Of a DNA stretch of 37,023 nt, positions 12,254-19,841 are shown in pieces (position 1 is the stretch's first letter; every line of letters begins with the position of its first letter). A program made the position numbers and the translations under genes. The stretch comes from a virus: the IMG/VR virus record IMGVR_UViG_3300042876_000224, positions 1-37,023 of that record, one strand, 5' to 3'. Below the pieces are notes generated by a model. It made no database searches and had not been told where the DNA came from. It was given only the letters and a program-made list of their open reading frames with translations.

Positions 12254-12663
12254 AGCGCCTTGCGATCCTCGCCGCGCTCCTGCTGACCGCCGCCGCGCAC
12301 GCCAACACCGTCGGCCTGCACCTGGTGTCGCAGCACCTCAACCCCGAACTCGGCCCGCCCGCTGGCTACAACAACGTCAACCCCGGCGCGTACCTGCGTA
12401 CCGATGCGGGCTGGCAGGCGGGCGGCTACTGGAACAGCCACCGCAAGCCCACGTTCTACGCCGGCAAGGTTTGGACCCTGGCGCAGGGCGAGAACTGGGA
12501 CGCCGGTGCGATGGTCGCGGCGGCCACCGGCTACCCAGCCGGCTCCGTCGTGCCGCTGCTCGCCGCGTCCGTGCGCTACGGCGCGCTGCGCCTGACCGCG
12601 ACGCCTCGCATCGGCGACAAGGCCAGCGCCGTCTTGCACCTGTCCGCGGAGTGGTCCCTATGA
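12250..12663 (+). CDS. Exported protein of unknown function (possible outer-membrane barrel)
   Basis: The 137-residue product has a clear signal peptide (MKRLAILAALLLTAAAHA, cut before NTVGL). The mature part is aromatic and Gly-rich with alternating patterns: YNNVNPGAYLRTDAGWQAGG, YWNSHRKPTFYAGKVWTLA, then VRYGALRLTATPRIGD and SAVLHLSAEWSL. The G-x-Y-x-N-S pattern with repeated amphipathic strands resembles small outer-membrane or periplasmic enzymes. An exported protein inside a recombination operon is unexpected. It may alter the cell surface early in infection, for example to block a second phage; this is inference. Confidence 0.65.
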   Translation: MKRLAILAALLLTAAAHANTVGLHLVSQHLNPELGPPAGYNNVNPGAYLRTDAGWQAGGYWNSHRKPTFYAGKVWTLAQGENWDAGAMVAAATGYPAGSVVPLLAASVRYGALRLTATPRIGDKASAVLHLSAEWSL

Positions 12664-12773
12664 GCCGCTCCGACTGGGAAGCTGAGCGCGCTTGGTGGCT
12701 CGCCCTGGGCTTCTGGCTTGGCGTGGCCACCAGCGTGCTGTTGCTCTGGCTCGGATCAGCGGGGCCGGCATGA
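12660..12773 (+). CDS. Small single-pass membrane protein
   Basis: The product is 37 residues: a charged N-terminus (MSRSDWEAERAWW) and one strongly hydrophobic segment (LALGFWLGVATSVLLLWLG). ATGA overlaps join it to the exported protein before and the next small protein, so the three may act together at the envelope. Too short to assign. Confidence 0.6.
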   Translation: MSRSDWEAERAWWLALGFWLGVATSVLLLWLGSAGPA

Positions 12774-12928
12774 ACCTCTGGCACGCCTGCATCGCGGTGC
12801 TCGGCTGGCTGTTCTGGCGCCTGGTCGCGCTGAACGCCGGGCCCAAGCATCCCGCCTACCTGCACGCCATTTGGCGTGCGCACGTGAACCGGCTCGCTGT
12901 GCGGGCTTCCCTTGGAGCTGAACAATGA
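12770..12928 (+). CDS. Small membrane-associated protein
   Basis: The product is 52 residues with an N-terminal hydrophobic helix (NLWHACIAVLGWLFWRLVAL) and a basic tail (HAIWRAHVNRLAVRASLG). It overlaps both neighbours by ATGA. Probably anchored in the inner membrane with the tail in the cytoplasm. No family recognised. Confidence 0.55.
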   Translation: MNLWHACIAVLGWLFWRLVALNAGPKHPAYLHAIWRAHVNRLAVRASLGAEQ

Positions 12929-13839
12929 ACGCAGCAGCACCGAACCTCGACCGGCCGATGGGACTTGTCCTCGGCATGTCGTTCGAGGACTACTTGGCAG
13001 TCGACGCCTTCAGCGCGTCCGCCATGCGCCTGATGGCCCGCTCGCCTTGGCACTACAAGCACCAGGTCGACGCGCCGCCTACCCGTCCCATGCTCAACGG
13101 CTCGCTGGTGCACTGCGCGCTGCTCGAGTCCAATGCTCTGGCGGCTCGCTACGCCATCGTGCCAGACGATGCGCCGCGCCGCCCGACTGCCACACAGTGG
13201 GCAGCCAAGAAGCCCAGTCCTGCCAGCGTCGAGGCCATGACCTGGTGGCGCGCGTTCGAGCAGTCCTGCGCCGGCCGCGCGATCGTGCGCGCCGAGGACT
13301 ACGCCATCACGCAGCAGCAGCTGGCGGCCATCCAGGCCGAGCCGTACCTGCGCGAACTGCTGGCCGGCAAGGGTGACGCCGAGGCGTCGGTCTTCTGGAT
13401 CGACCCCGCGACCGGCGTTTATTGCAAGGCGCGGCCCGACTTCCTGCACTGGGTCGACGGCAAGCGCGTGCGCGTGGTCGAGCTCAAGAGCACGAACGAC
13501 GAGTCGCCCGAAGGCTTCTCCCGCGCGCTCACCAGCCTCGGCTACCACCGGGCGCGGGCGCACTACATCGACGGCGTCCAGGCCGCCACCGGCGCCGAGG
13601 TGATCGAGTACGTCTTCGCCGTCGTCAGCAGCGCGCCGCCGGTTCTGGCGGTGCCGTACTGGCTCGACGAGGAAGACGCGGCCCAGGGCGCGGACGAATG
13701 CGCCGAACTGCGCCAGCGTTTCGCCTGGTGCAAAGCGAACAACCAGTGGCCCGCTTACGGCACCGGCCCGCAAGTGGTCGGCCTGAAGGCATGGGCCAAA
13801 CGCAGCAACGAACTTGAGGTGTCCTATGTCGATGGTTGA
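12925..13839 (+). CDS. RecE-like 5'-3' exonuclease (PD-(D/E)xK, DUF3799 type)
   Basis: The 304-residue product probably degrades one strand of double-stranded DNA ends to start phage recombination. The C-terminal nuclease core shows Asp172 in KARPDFLHW and Glu186-x-Lys188 in VVELKSTND, followed by GYHRARAHYIDGVQAATG, where lambda-exo-like enzymes have a Q/Y-rich helix. The N-terminus starts GMSFEDYLAVDAFSASAMRL, typical of exodeoxyribonuclease VIII-like phage proteins. ATG 12925 has GGAG upstream and overlaps the previous stop. No clear RecT/Bet partner is recognised; the next two genes are candidates. Confidence 0.85.
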   Translation: MNAAAPNLDRPMGLVLGMSFEDYLAVDAFSASAMRLMARSPWHYKHQVDAPPTRPMLNGSLVHCALLESNALAARYAIVPDDAPRRPTATQWAAKKPSPASVEAMTWWRAFEQSCAGRAIVRAEDYAITQQQLAAIQAEPYLRELLAGKGDAEASVFWIDPATGVYCKARPDFLHWVDGKRVRVVELKSTNDESPEGFSRALTSLGYHRARAHYIDGVQAATGAEVIEYVFAVVSSAPPVLAVPYWLDEEDAAQGADECAELRQRFAWCKANNQWPAYGTGPQVVGLKAWAKRSNELEVSYVDG

Positions 13840-14527
13840 TGTCAGCGATCTGCGTCCGACGATCGTCCCCAAGTCCGACCAGCTCAACGCCGAGCAGCTG
13901 CTGGGCGGCCCGATGACGATCCGCGTGACCGACGTGCGCGTCGGTGGCGGCGAGGAGCAGCCGATTCATGTGCACTACGAGGGCGAGAACGGCCGCCCCT
14001 ACAAGCCCTGCAAGACCATGCGCAAGGTGCTGATCCTCGGCTGGGGTCCGGACGGTCGCGAGTGGATCGGCAAGTCGATGACCCTCTACAACGACCCGCA
14101 GGTGAAGTTCGGCGGCGCAGAGGTCGGCGGCATCCGCATCAGCCACATGAGCGACATCGAGCGCGCGATCCAGGTGTCGCTGACGGCCACGCGCGGCAAG
14201 AAGGCGCTGCACCTGATCGAGCCGCTGAAGGTCGACCACGGACCCAGCCTCGCGAGCGTGCTGGCAGCCATCGGCAAGGCCACGAACAAGGCCACGATGA
14301 CCGAGGCGAAGGCGCTGGTGAACCAGCTCAAGAACCCGGGCGACGTCACGGCTGCAGTCGCGGCCTACAACGCGCGCGCCGCGGAACTGAAGGCGCAGGC
14401 AGCGAAGCCTGCAGAGGCACCGATCACGCAGGCTGCCGCAAAGATCGACGAGGCCGATCTGCCTGACCGCGGCGTCGACTCTTGGGTCGCCGACATGAAT
14501 GCAGCCGAGCAGGCTGGCAAGCAGTAG
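13826..14527 (+). CDS. Conserved phage recombination-associated protein
   Basis: The product is 233 residues. ATG 13826 follows TTGAGG and overlaps the exonuclease by 14 bp; ATG 13832 is also possible. Conserved-looking blocks are KSDQLNAEQLLGGPMTIRVT, GRPYKPCKTMRKVLILGWGP and SMTLYNDPQVKFGGAEVGGI followed by RISHMS. I recall this block from phage proteins encoded beside RecE-like nucleases. The C-terminal third is Ala-rich and helical, ending DSWVADMNAAEQAGKQ. A role in annealing or single-strand binding is a guess from position. Confidence 0.6.
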   Translation: MSMVDVSDLRPTIVPKSDQLNAEQLLGGPMTIRVTDVRVGGGEEQPIHVHYEGENGRPYKPCKTMRKVLILGWGPDGREWIGKSMTLYNDPQVKFGGAEVGGIRISHMSDIERAIQVSLTATRGKKALHLIEPLKVDHGPSLASVLAAIGKATNKATMTEAKALVNQLKNPGDVTAAVAAYNARAAELKAQAAKPAEAPITQAAAKIDEADLPDRGVDSWVADMNAAEQAGKQ

Positions 14528-14720
14528 CCAATACACGACAGGGCTGCGGTGGCCGGGGCCGATGTGCTCGCTGTACGGCCTGCCCGCCTAGCTTGGGGAA
14601 CCGCCGGAACTCCCCGCGCGAGCTCGCCGCAAAGCAAGCGCGAAGCCGGCCGAACGATCACTTAACCAAGGACCCCGCGGCAATGCTGACCTCGAGAAAC
14701 AATCCGCCAAGCTCGTTAAC
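14528..14720. other. Spacer inside the rightward operon with a displaced start site
   Basis: At 193 bp this is the largest gap in an otherwise overlapping operon. AAGGA (14668-14672) lies 10 bases before ATG 14683, which opens a 13-codon frame ending TTGA at 14721-14724. The same DNA read one base off continues in frame into the next gene with protein-like residues (ADLEKQSAKLVNL). This suggests a one-base loss after the original ATG or a leader peptide. The first 150 bp hold nothing else I can name. Confidence 0.55.
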
Positions 14721-15182
14721 TTGAATCCCAGGGCCAAGAAGCACGGCGACGAGACCGTCCCGGCCGCGGACCTGAAGTTCACCTTCGACGCGCCGAACGA
14801 CCTGCTGTCGCTGTTCGATCCGGCGCTGAAGTCGAGCTTCTACCGCAAGCCCGACGCGCAGGACGCGCAGGGCGAGCTGGTCGACGAGCCCGGCTATCTG
14901 CCAAAGCTGCGCTTCCCCAAGGTGCCCGGCATCAAGTGGGACGGCGAGATGACCGGCGCCCAGCTGACCGTGCACTACGGCACCGGCGGCAAGAGCGACA
15001 TCGTGCTCGACGTCGATGTCGACGGCTTCTCGTTCGACTTCAAGGACGGCGGCACGGTCACGACCAGCTTCCGCGCGAAGGCCAAGCCGGACGACCGGGA
15101 CATCGCGAAGCTCTACAAGCTGATCCAGTGCGAGGTCGACATCAGCCTGGCGCCGGCGCAGGCCGAGGGCGGTGCGCAGTGA
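14721..15182 (+). CDS. Conserved phage protein, possible ssDNA-binding role; start disturbed
   Basis: The product is 153 residues if translation starts at TTG 14721. The core runs LKFTFDAPNDLLSLFDPAL, SSFYRKPD, PKLRFPKVPGIKWDGEMTG and IVLDVDVDGFSFDFKDGGTV, a beta-rich domain found in phage recombination clusters. The frame extends upstream without a stop to beyond 14650, and the likely original N-terminus (ADLEKQSAKLVNLNPRAKKH) lies outside the TTG start. The natural ATG at 14683 is one base out of frame. The end overlaps the DHH gene by GTGA. Confidence 0.6.
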   Translation: MNPRAKKHGDETVPAADLKFTFDAPNDLLSLFDPALKSSFYRKPDAQDAQGELVDEPGYLPKLRFPKVPGIKWDGEMTGAQLTVHYGTGGKSDIVLDVDVDGFSFDFKDGGTVTTSFRAKAKPDDRDIAKLYKLIQCEVDISLAPAQAEGGAQ

Positions 15183-16033
15183 CGCGCCCCCTCGTCATCT
15201 ATCACGCGAACTGCGCCGACGGCTTCAGCGCGGCGTGGTGTTTCTGGCGCAAGTACGGACCCAGCGCTGACTACTTTCCCGGTGTGTACCAGCAGGAGCC
15301 GCCCGACGTCACCGGTCGCGACGTTTACCTCGTCGACTTCAGCTACAAGCGCCCGGTCGTCGAGACCATGCTGCGCAAGGCTGCGTCGGTCACCCTGATC
15401 GACCATCACAAGACGGCGATCGAGGATCTCCGGCCGCTGTTCCGCAACGACAGCTACATGGGTGGCGAGCCGCAGCTGAACTGGTACGTCGACATTGAGC
15501 GCAGCGGATCGATGCTCGCTTGGCAGTACCTGTTCCCGAACGAGCAGCCGCCGCTGCTGCTGGGCCATATCGAGGACCGCGACCTGTGGCGATTTAAGCT
15601 GCCGGGCACGCGCGAGATCCAGGCGAACGTCTTCAGCTACGAGTACACATTCGAGAACTGGAACCGGCTGATGTTCGCCGACCAGGCAGAGCTACTGAAG
15701 ATGACCGTCGCAGGCGCGGCAATCGAGCGCAAGCACCACAAGGACATCGCCGAGCTTGTGAAGGTCTGCCAGCGGCGCATGACGATCGGCGGCCATGACG
15801 TCCCGGTTGCAAGCCTGCCCTACACGCTGGTTAGCGACGCCGCTCACAAGATGGCGCAGGGCGAAGCCTTTGCTGCCTGCTACTGGGACACTGCGGAGGG
15901 CCGCATCTTCGGGTTGCGCTCGTCCGACGACGGCATCGACGTCAGCGAGATCGCCAAAGGCTACGGAGGTGGCGGCCACGCGAAAGCGGCCGGCTTCACC
16001 GTGCCGCGCGATCACGAACTCGCGAGGGCATAG
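15179..16033 (+). CDS. DHH-family phosphoesterase
   Basis: The 284-residue product has all the expected metal-binding motifs: Asp14 in HANCADGFSAAW, VYLVDFSYK, the DHH triad at residues 75-77 (LIDHHKTA), GHIEDRDLW, and a DHHA1-type end with GGGGHAKAAGF (His267). Relatives include RecJ exonuclease and small-oligonucleotide or cyclic-dinucleotide phosphodiesterases; the short length and single DHH-DHHA1 layout fit the latter group better than RecJ. Start is GTG 15179 overlapping the previous stop. In this operon it could finish exonuclease products or remove a nucleotide defence signal; the substrate cannot be told from sequence. Confidence 0.85.
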   Translation: MTRPLVIYHANCADGFSAAWCFWRKYGPSADYFPGVYQQEPPDVTGRDVYLVDFSYKRPVVETMLRKAASVTLIDHHKTAIEDLRPLFRNDSYMGGEPQLNWYVDIERSGSMLAWQYLFPNEQPPLLLGHIEDRDLWRFKLPGTREIQANVFSYEYTFENWNRLMFADQAELLKMTVAGAAIERKHHKDIAELVKVCQRRMTIGGHDVPVASLPYTLVSDAAHKMAQGEAFAACYWDTAEGRIFGLRSSDDGIDVSEIAKGYGGGGHAKAAGFTVPRDHELARA

Positions 16034-16035
16034 CC

Positions 16036-16224
16036 ATGACCTGCTACGCCTGCGGTCGCCAGCCCGGCGACGTCTGCCGCAACGAGGACGGCTGCACTGC
16101 GCACGACGCGCCGGTGCACAGCTCGCAGCCGCTGAAGCCTCAGCCCCAGAAGAACCGCGCGGCCGGTGAGAAGCCGAAGCCTGGGCCGGCGAGCGCCTGG
16201 CCCTTTCCGAGGAGAGTGCGATGA
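16036..16224 (+). CDS. Small zinc-finger-like protein
   Basis: The product is 62 residues. MTCYACGRQPGDVCRNEDGC gives Cys at residues 3, 6, 14 and 20, a compact zinc-ribbon pattern. The rest is Pro/Lys-rich and probably disordered (QPQKNRAAGEKPKPGPAS). It starts 2 bases after the DHH stop and overlaps the next gene by ATGA. Confidence 0.6.
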   Translation: MTCYACGRQPGDVCRNEDGCTAHDAPVHSSQPLKPQPQKNRAAGEKPKPGPASAWPFPRRVR

Positions 16225-16487
16225 CGAAGCGCGTCACGCCGTACCAGCGCCTGCTGGATTCGTTTCGCGAGTTTGCGCGCGGAGTGGTCTGGCCTAACCG
16301 TCGCCTGATGTGGAGCTATCCGAAGGCGCGGCTGCACGAGGGCTGGAACATGACCGAGCTGTACCAGCGCGTCGCCGCTGCGAAGCAGCTGGGCTACGAG
16401 GTGCACCTGTCCGCAACCGATGAGGGGCTGCATGTGCACTACGTCAAGGCTCGGCCGGTCGAACTGCCCTACGAGATTCGGGGATGA
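16221..16487 (+). CDS. Hypothetical early protein
   Basis: The product is 88 residues: a basic helical N-terminus (TPYQRLLDSFREFARGVVWP) and an alpha/beta C-terminal part (MTELYQRVAAAKQLGYEVHL, then EGLHVHYVKARPVELPYEI). Overlaps of 4 bp join it to both neighbours. No family recognised. Confidence 0.6.
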   Translation: MTKRVTPYQRLLDSFREFARGVVWPNRRLMWSYPKARLHEGWNMTELYQRVAAAKQLGYEVHLSATDEGLHVHYVKARPVELPYEIRG

Positions 16488-16924
16488 AGCGCCACGTCCT
16501 CCACTGCAAGCACTACGACGGCCGCGCTGCGATCTTGGGCGGCTGCTGCGGTGCTGGTGTGCCGATGGACAGCTTCGGTCCGATGGAAGGTGCTGCGTAT
16601 CGGCGCCCCTGCATTCAGGGGCCGAGCTGGGACGCCAAGCGCGCCGCCCTCGGCATCACGGCACAGCCTTGCGACAAGCAGCAGATGCCAACGCCAGAGG
16701 AAGCCGAGCAGGAGTCGCGCGACCTGAACGAGTACGCCGCGAAGGTGATGAAGGTGCTCGCCGAGACGCGGACCTGGCGCGTCAAGGGCAAGCTTTCCGC
16801 CGATCGCGCTGAGGTGATCGAGTGCCCAGCGTGCAAGGGGCGGCTGCACATGCGGCAGAGCGCCTACAACGGGCACGTCGCGGCGAAGTGTGAAACGAAG
16901 GGGTGCGTGTCATGGATGGAGTGA
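16484..16924 (+). CDS. Cys-rich putative zinc-binding protein
   Basis: The product is 146 residues. The N-terminus has scattered Cys/His (LHCKHYDGRAAILGGCC). The C-terminus carries a zinc-ribbon-like pair, VIECPACKGRLHM and CETKGCVSWME, flanking a short stretch. A helical middle (EEAEQESRDLNEYAAKVMKV) links them. Such ribbons often bind nucleic acid. ATG 16484 overlaps the gene before; the end overlaps the next gene by 13 bp. Confidence 0.6.
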   Translation: MKRHVLHCKHYDGRAAILGGCCGAGVPMDSFGPMEGAAYRRPCIQGPSWDAKRAALGITAQPCDKQQMPTPEEAEQESRDLNEYAAKVMKVLAETRTWRVKGKLSADRAEVIECPACKGRLHMRQSAYNGHVAAKCETKGCVSWME

Positions 16925-17145
16925 CCATCGAACGCCAGATCGCCGCGGTCCGCGACGAGATCAGCAAGCGCAAGCGCCTGTACCCGCGCTGGGTCAAGGA
17001 CGGCCGCATGACGCAGGCCGAGGCCGACGACCGGATCGCGTGCATGCAGGCAGTGCGCGAGACGCTTGAGCGGTTGAATGCAGACCAAGAAGCGCGCAAG
17101 GCGCCCGGGCTGGACCTGGGCGACTGGCCGCTGCCGGCCCAATGA
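16912..17145 (+). CDS. Small conserved phage protein
   Basis: The product is 77 residues. ATG 16912 is preferred because AAGGGG (16897-16902) lies 9 bases upstream; GTG 16903 is an alternative. The block ERQIAAVRDEISKRKRLYP, then RWVKDGRMTQAEADDRIACM, is a coiled-coil-like pattern that I recall as a common phage hypothetical. It ends with an ATGA overlap on the methyltransferase start and may be coupled to it. Function unknown. Confidence 0.6.
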   Translation: MDGVTIERQIAAVRDEISKRKRLYPRWVKDGRMTQAEADDRIACMQAVRETLERLNADQEARKAPGLDLGDWPLPAQ

Positions 17146-18674
17146 AGCGCGACGCCTTCACCTTGCCGCTGGGGCTGCGCGCCGAACTGATCGTCGACAA
17201 CTTTGCCGGCGGTGGTGGCGCGTCGTGCGGCATCGAGCAGGCGCTCGGCCGTGCGGTGGACATTGCGATCAACCACGACCCGGAGGCGATCGCCATGCAC
17301 GCGATCAACCACCCTGGCACCAAGCACTACTGCGAGTCTGTCTTCAAGGTCGAGCCGACCGAAATCACGGGCAATCAGCCGGTCGGCCTGGCGTGGTTCT
17401 CGCCCGACTGCACGCATCACAGCAAGGCCAAGGGCGGCGCACCGCGCAGTCCTCGAGTGCGCGGCCTGGCGTGGGTGGTGATCCGCTGGGCCAAGCGCGT
17501 GCGGCCGCGGGTCATCATGCTGGAGAACGTCGAGGAGTTCGCCGACTGGGGCCCCCTTACCGACGACGGCAAGCCGTGCCCGCTGCGCAAGGGCAAGACG
17601 TTCAACCTGTGGCTCAACCAGCTGCGCCGCTTTGGCTACCGGGTCGAGCACCGTGAGCTGCGCGCCTGCGACTACGGCGCGCCCACCACGCGCAAGCGGC
17701 TGTTCGTGATCGCGCGCTGCGACGGCCTGCCGATCGTCTGGCCTGAACCCACGCACGGCCCCGGGCGGCTGCCGTACCGCACTGCTGCGGAGTGCATCGA
17801 CTGGTCGCTGCCGTGTCCGTCGATCTTCGAGCGCGCGCGCCCGCTGGCCGAGAACACGCTGCGCCGGATCGCGCGCGGGGTGATGAAGTACGTGGTGAAC
17901 AGCGGCGACCCGTTCATCGTGCCGCTGACGCACACCGGCGACGCGCGCGTGCATCCGATCGACGAGCCGGTGCGCACGCTGACCACTGCCAAGGGTGGGG
18001 AGTTGACGCTGTGTGCGCCGACGCTGGTCCAGACCGGCTACGGCGAGCGCGAGGGCCAGGCGCCGCGTGTGCCGGGCATCGACAAGCCGCTGGGCACCGT
18101 GGTCGCTGGCGGCCAGAAGCACGCCCTGGTGGCCGCGTTCCTCGCCAAACACTACGGCGGCAACGAAACGCCCGGCACGGCGCTTGGCCGCGCGATCGAC
18201 ACCATCACGACGCAGGACCACCACGCGCTGGTGGCTAGCACGATCACCAAGCTGCGCGGCACCAACACCGGCCACGCAACCGACGAGCCGCTGCAGACCA
18301 TTGCTGCGCGCGGCACGCACTTTGCGGAGGTCCGCGCGCTGCTCATGAAGTACTACGGGTCGGACCAGGACCCGAAGCTGCGCGAGCCGCTGCACACGGT
18401 CACCACGCGCGACCGGTTTGGCCTGGTGACGGTGCACGGCGAGCAGTACGCCATCGCCGACATCGGCATGCGCATGCTGCAGCCCCGCGAGCTGTACCGC
18501 GCGCAGGGTTTCCCGGACAGCTACGTCATCGAGTTCGAGCACAAGGGCCGACCGCTGCCCAAGCACGCACAGGTGCGCATGTGCGGCAACAGCGTCTGCC
18601 CGCCCATTGCAGCCGCCTTGGTGCGCGCGAACTTCGCGCACGAGGCGGCCATCGATCAGGCCGTCGCGGCGTGA
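17142..18674 (+). CDS. C5-cytosine DNA methyltransferase
   Basis: The 510-residue product has the motifs in order: I VDNFAGGGGASCGIEQAL, IV with catalytic Cys90 in WFSPDCTHHSKAKGG, VI ENVEEF (Glu128), VIII TTRKRLFVIA and X MCGNSVCPPIAA. The region between VIII and IX (about residues 270-430) is built from five related units with the pattern (I/L)xxPLxT(I/V)(T/A)T, 30-40 residues apart, likely the target-recognition part. No restriction enzyme is next to it, so it is an orphan that may protect phage DNA from host restriction. Starts by ATGA overlap and ends by GTGA overlap with the excisionase-like gene. Confidence 0.9.
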   Translation: MKRDAFTLPLGLRAELIVDNFAGGGGASCGIEQALGRAVDIAINHDPEAIAMHAINHPGTKHYCESVFKVEPTEITGNQPVGLAWFSPDCTHHSKAKGGAPRSPRVRGLAWVVIRWAKRVRPRVIMLENVEEFADWGPLTDDGKPCPLRKGKTFNLWLNQLRRFGYRVEHRELRACDYGAPTTRKRLFVIARCDGLPIVWPEPTHGPGRLPYRTAAECIDWSLPCPSIFERARPLAENTLRRIARGVMKYVVNSGDPFIVPLTHTGDARVHPIDEPVRTLTTAKGGELTLCAPTLVQTGYGEREGQAPRVPGIDKPLGTVVAGGQKHALVAAFLAKHYGGNETPGTALGRAIDTITTQDHHALVASTITKLRGTNTGHATDEPLQTIAARGTHFAEVRALLMKYYGSDQDPKLREPLHTVTTRDRFGLVTVHGEQYAIADIGMRMLQPRELYRAQGFPDSYVIEFEHKGRPLPKHAQVRMCGNSVCPPIAAALVRANFAHEAAIDQAVAA

Positions 18675-18994
18675 GCGAGCTCCTTACCATCGCCCAGGCA
18701 GCCAAACGCCTGGGCGTCAGCACCAAGACGGTCGACCGGGAAATCGCCGACGGCCGGCTTGCTATCGTCCGCGTCCGCCGGGTGCGCAAGATCGCGCCCG
18801 CCGAACTCGACCGCTACATCAACGACAACACGTGTCGATCCGCAAGCACGGCAACCGCTGGCAGGTCCGCCTCCGCGTGGGAGGTGGCCGACGCGTTGAA
18901 CGCAGCCTTCCAATCGGCGCAACCTACGCCGACGCGAAGGCGTTCAAAGCTCGCCTCCAACACCAGCTCCTCGCCTCTGCGACTGGTGCGCTAG
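18671..18994 (+). CDS. Excisionase-like HTH protein
   Basis: The product is 107 residues starting at GTG 18671 (GTGA overlap). Residues 1-54 form a MerR/excisionase-type winged helix: LLTIAQAAKRLGVSTKTVD, REIADGRLAIVRVRRVRKIA and PAELDRYINDN. The last ~53 residues overlap the integrase start in another frame for 163 bp and look like a read of the integrase frame, not a folded domain. It is placed directly before int as xis is in lambda. It probably directs excision; an adaptor or repressor role is also possible. Confidence 0.7.
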   Translation: MSELLTIAQAAKRLGVSTKTVDREIADGRLAIVRVRRVRKIAPAELDRYINDNTCRSASTATAGRSASAWEVADALNAAFQSAQPTPTRRRSKLASNTSSSPLRLVR

Positions 18995-19827
18995 CCAAGT
19001 ACTCGATCGACGACGCCATCGACCGCTGGGTCGAGACAGGCGCCAAGGCCCTGAAGTCCTGGGAGCGCGATCTGCGCTACCGCGTGGGCATCCTGCGCAA
19101 CTACACCGGCGGCCGACCGCTCGCCGACCTCCCTGAAGTCGCTGACCAGATCAAGGCGCGCGGCCAGAAGGAAGGACTCAGCGCGGCCGCCATCAACCGT
19201 TACGTCGCCCTCCTGCGCCGCGTCGGCAACCTCGCTGAGCGATGGGGCTGGACCGACGCACCGCTAGGCCGGCGGGTGATCCTGCTGCCAGAGAACAGCC
19301 AGCGGCACGTCTACCTGACCGCCGACCAGGTGCGCGCGCTGCAGGCCGCAGCTGATCCGCTGACCGCCGACATGATTGCCTTCGCGGTGCTGACCGGCTT
19401 GCGCCGCTCCGAACTGCTCGCACTGCAGCCGGACCAAGTGCGGGGCAATGTGCTCGCGCTGGACGCCAAGACCAAGAGCGGCCGGCCCCGCGGCATTCCG
19501 TTGCCGCCAGAAGCCGCCAGGATCGCGCGCAAGCGCCTGCCGTGGGGTGTTGAGTACTGGGAGCTTCGGGACCGATTTGAGGCCGCCAGGAAGGCCGCTG
19601 GCCTACCCGGCGTGCGCTGGCATGACCTGCGGCACACCTACGCGTCTTGGCTCGCACAGAAGGGCCAGCCGTTGACGGCGATCCGCGACCTGATGGGGCA
19701 CTCGTCGCTGGCGGTCACAAACCGCTACGCGCACCTTGCGCCGGCACACCTGCGCCAGGCGGTGAACTCACTGCCCGTTCTTGGGGTCAGGGTGGGGACA
19801 CGGAAACGGGCGGGAAAGTCGCGCTAA
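18832..19827 (+). CDS. int: Tyrosine-recombinase integrase
   Basis: The 331-residue product inserts and excises the prophage. The N-terminal arm-binding part starts SIRKHGNRWQVRLRVGG, then a core-binding helical domain (about 55-155) and a catalytic domain with Arg191 (TGLRRSELL), His264-x-x-Arg267 (HDLRHTYASW), His290 (LMGHSS) and nucleophile Tyr299 (NRYAHL). All are present, so it should be active. The start is GTG 18832, where homologous N-termini begin. The stop lies 14 bp from a tRNA-derived attachment core, the usual int-attP arrangement. Last gene of the rightward operon. Confidence 0.92.
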   Translation: MSIRKHGNRWQVRLRVGGGRRVERSLPIGATYADAKAFKARLQHQLLASATGALAKYSIDDAIDRWVETGAKALKSWERDLRYRVGILRNYTGGRPLADLPEVADQIKARGQKEGLSAAAINRYVALLRRVGNLAERWGWTDAPLGRRVILLPENSQRHVYLTADQVRALQAAADPLTADMIAFAVLTGLRRSELLALQPDQVRGNVLALDAKTKSGRPRGIPLPPEAARIARKRLPWGVEYWELRDRFEAARKAAGLPGVRWHDLRHTYASWLAQKGQPLTAIRDLMGHSSLAVTNRYAHLAPAHLRQAVNSLPVLGVRVGTRKRAGKSR

Positions 19828-19841
19828 CTGCCCGTTTTCAT

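Noticed and set aside
16782-18641. Leftward 619-codon frame opposite the methyltransferase
   Set aside because: The methyltransferase on the other strand has all catalytic motifs; the antisense frame has none.
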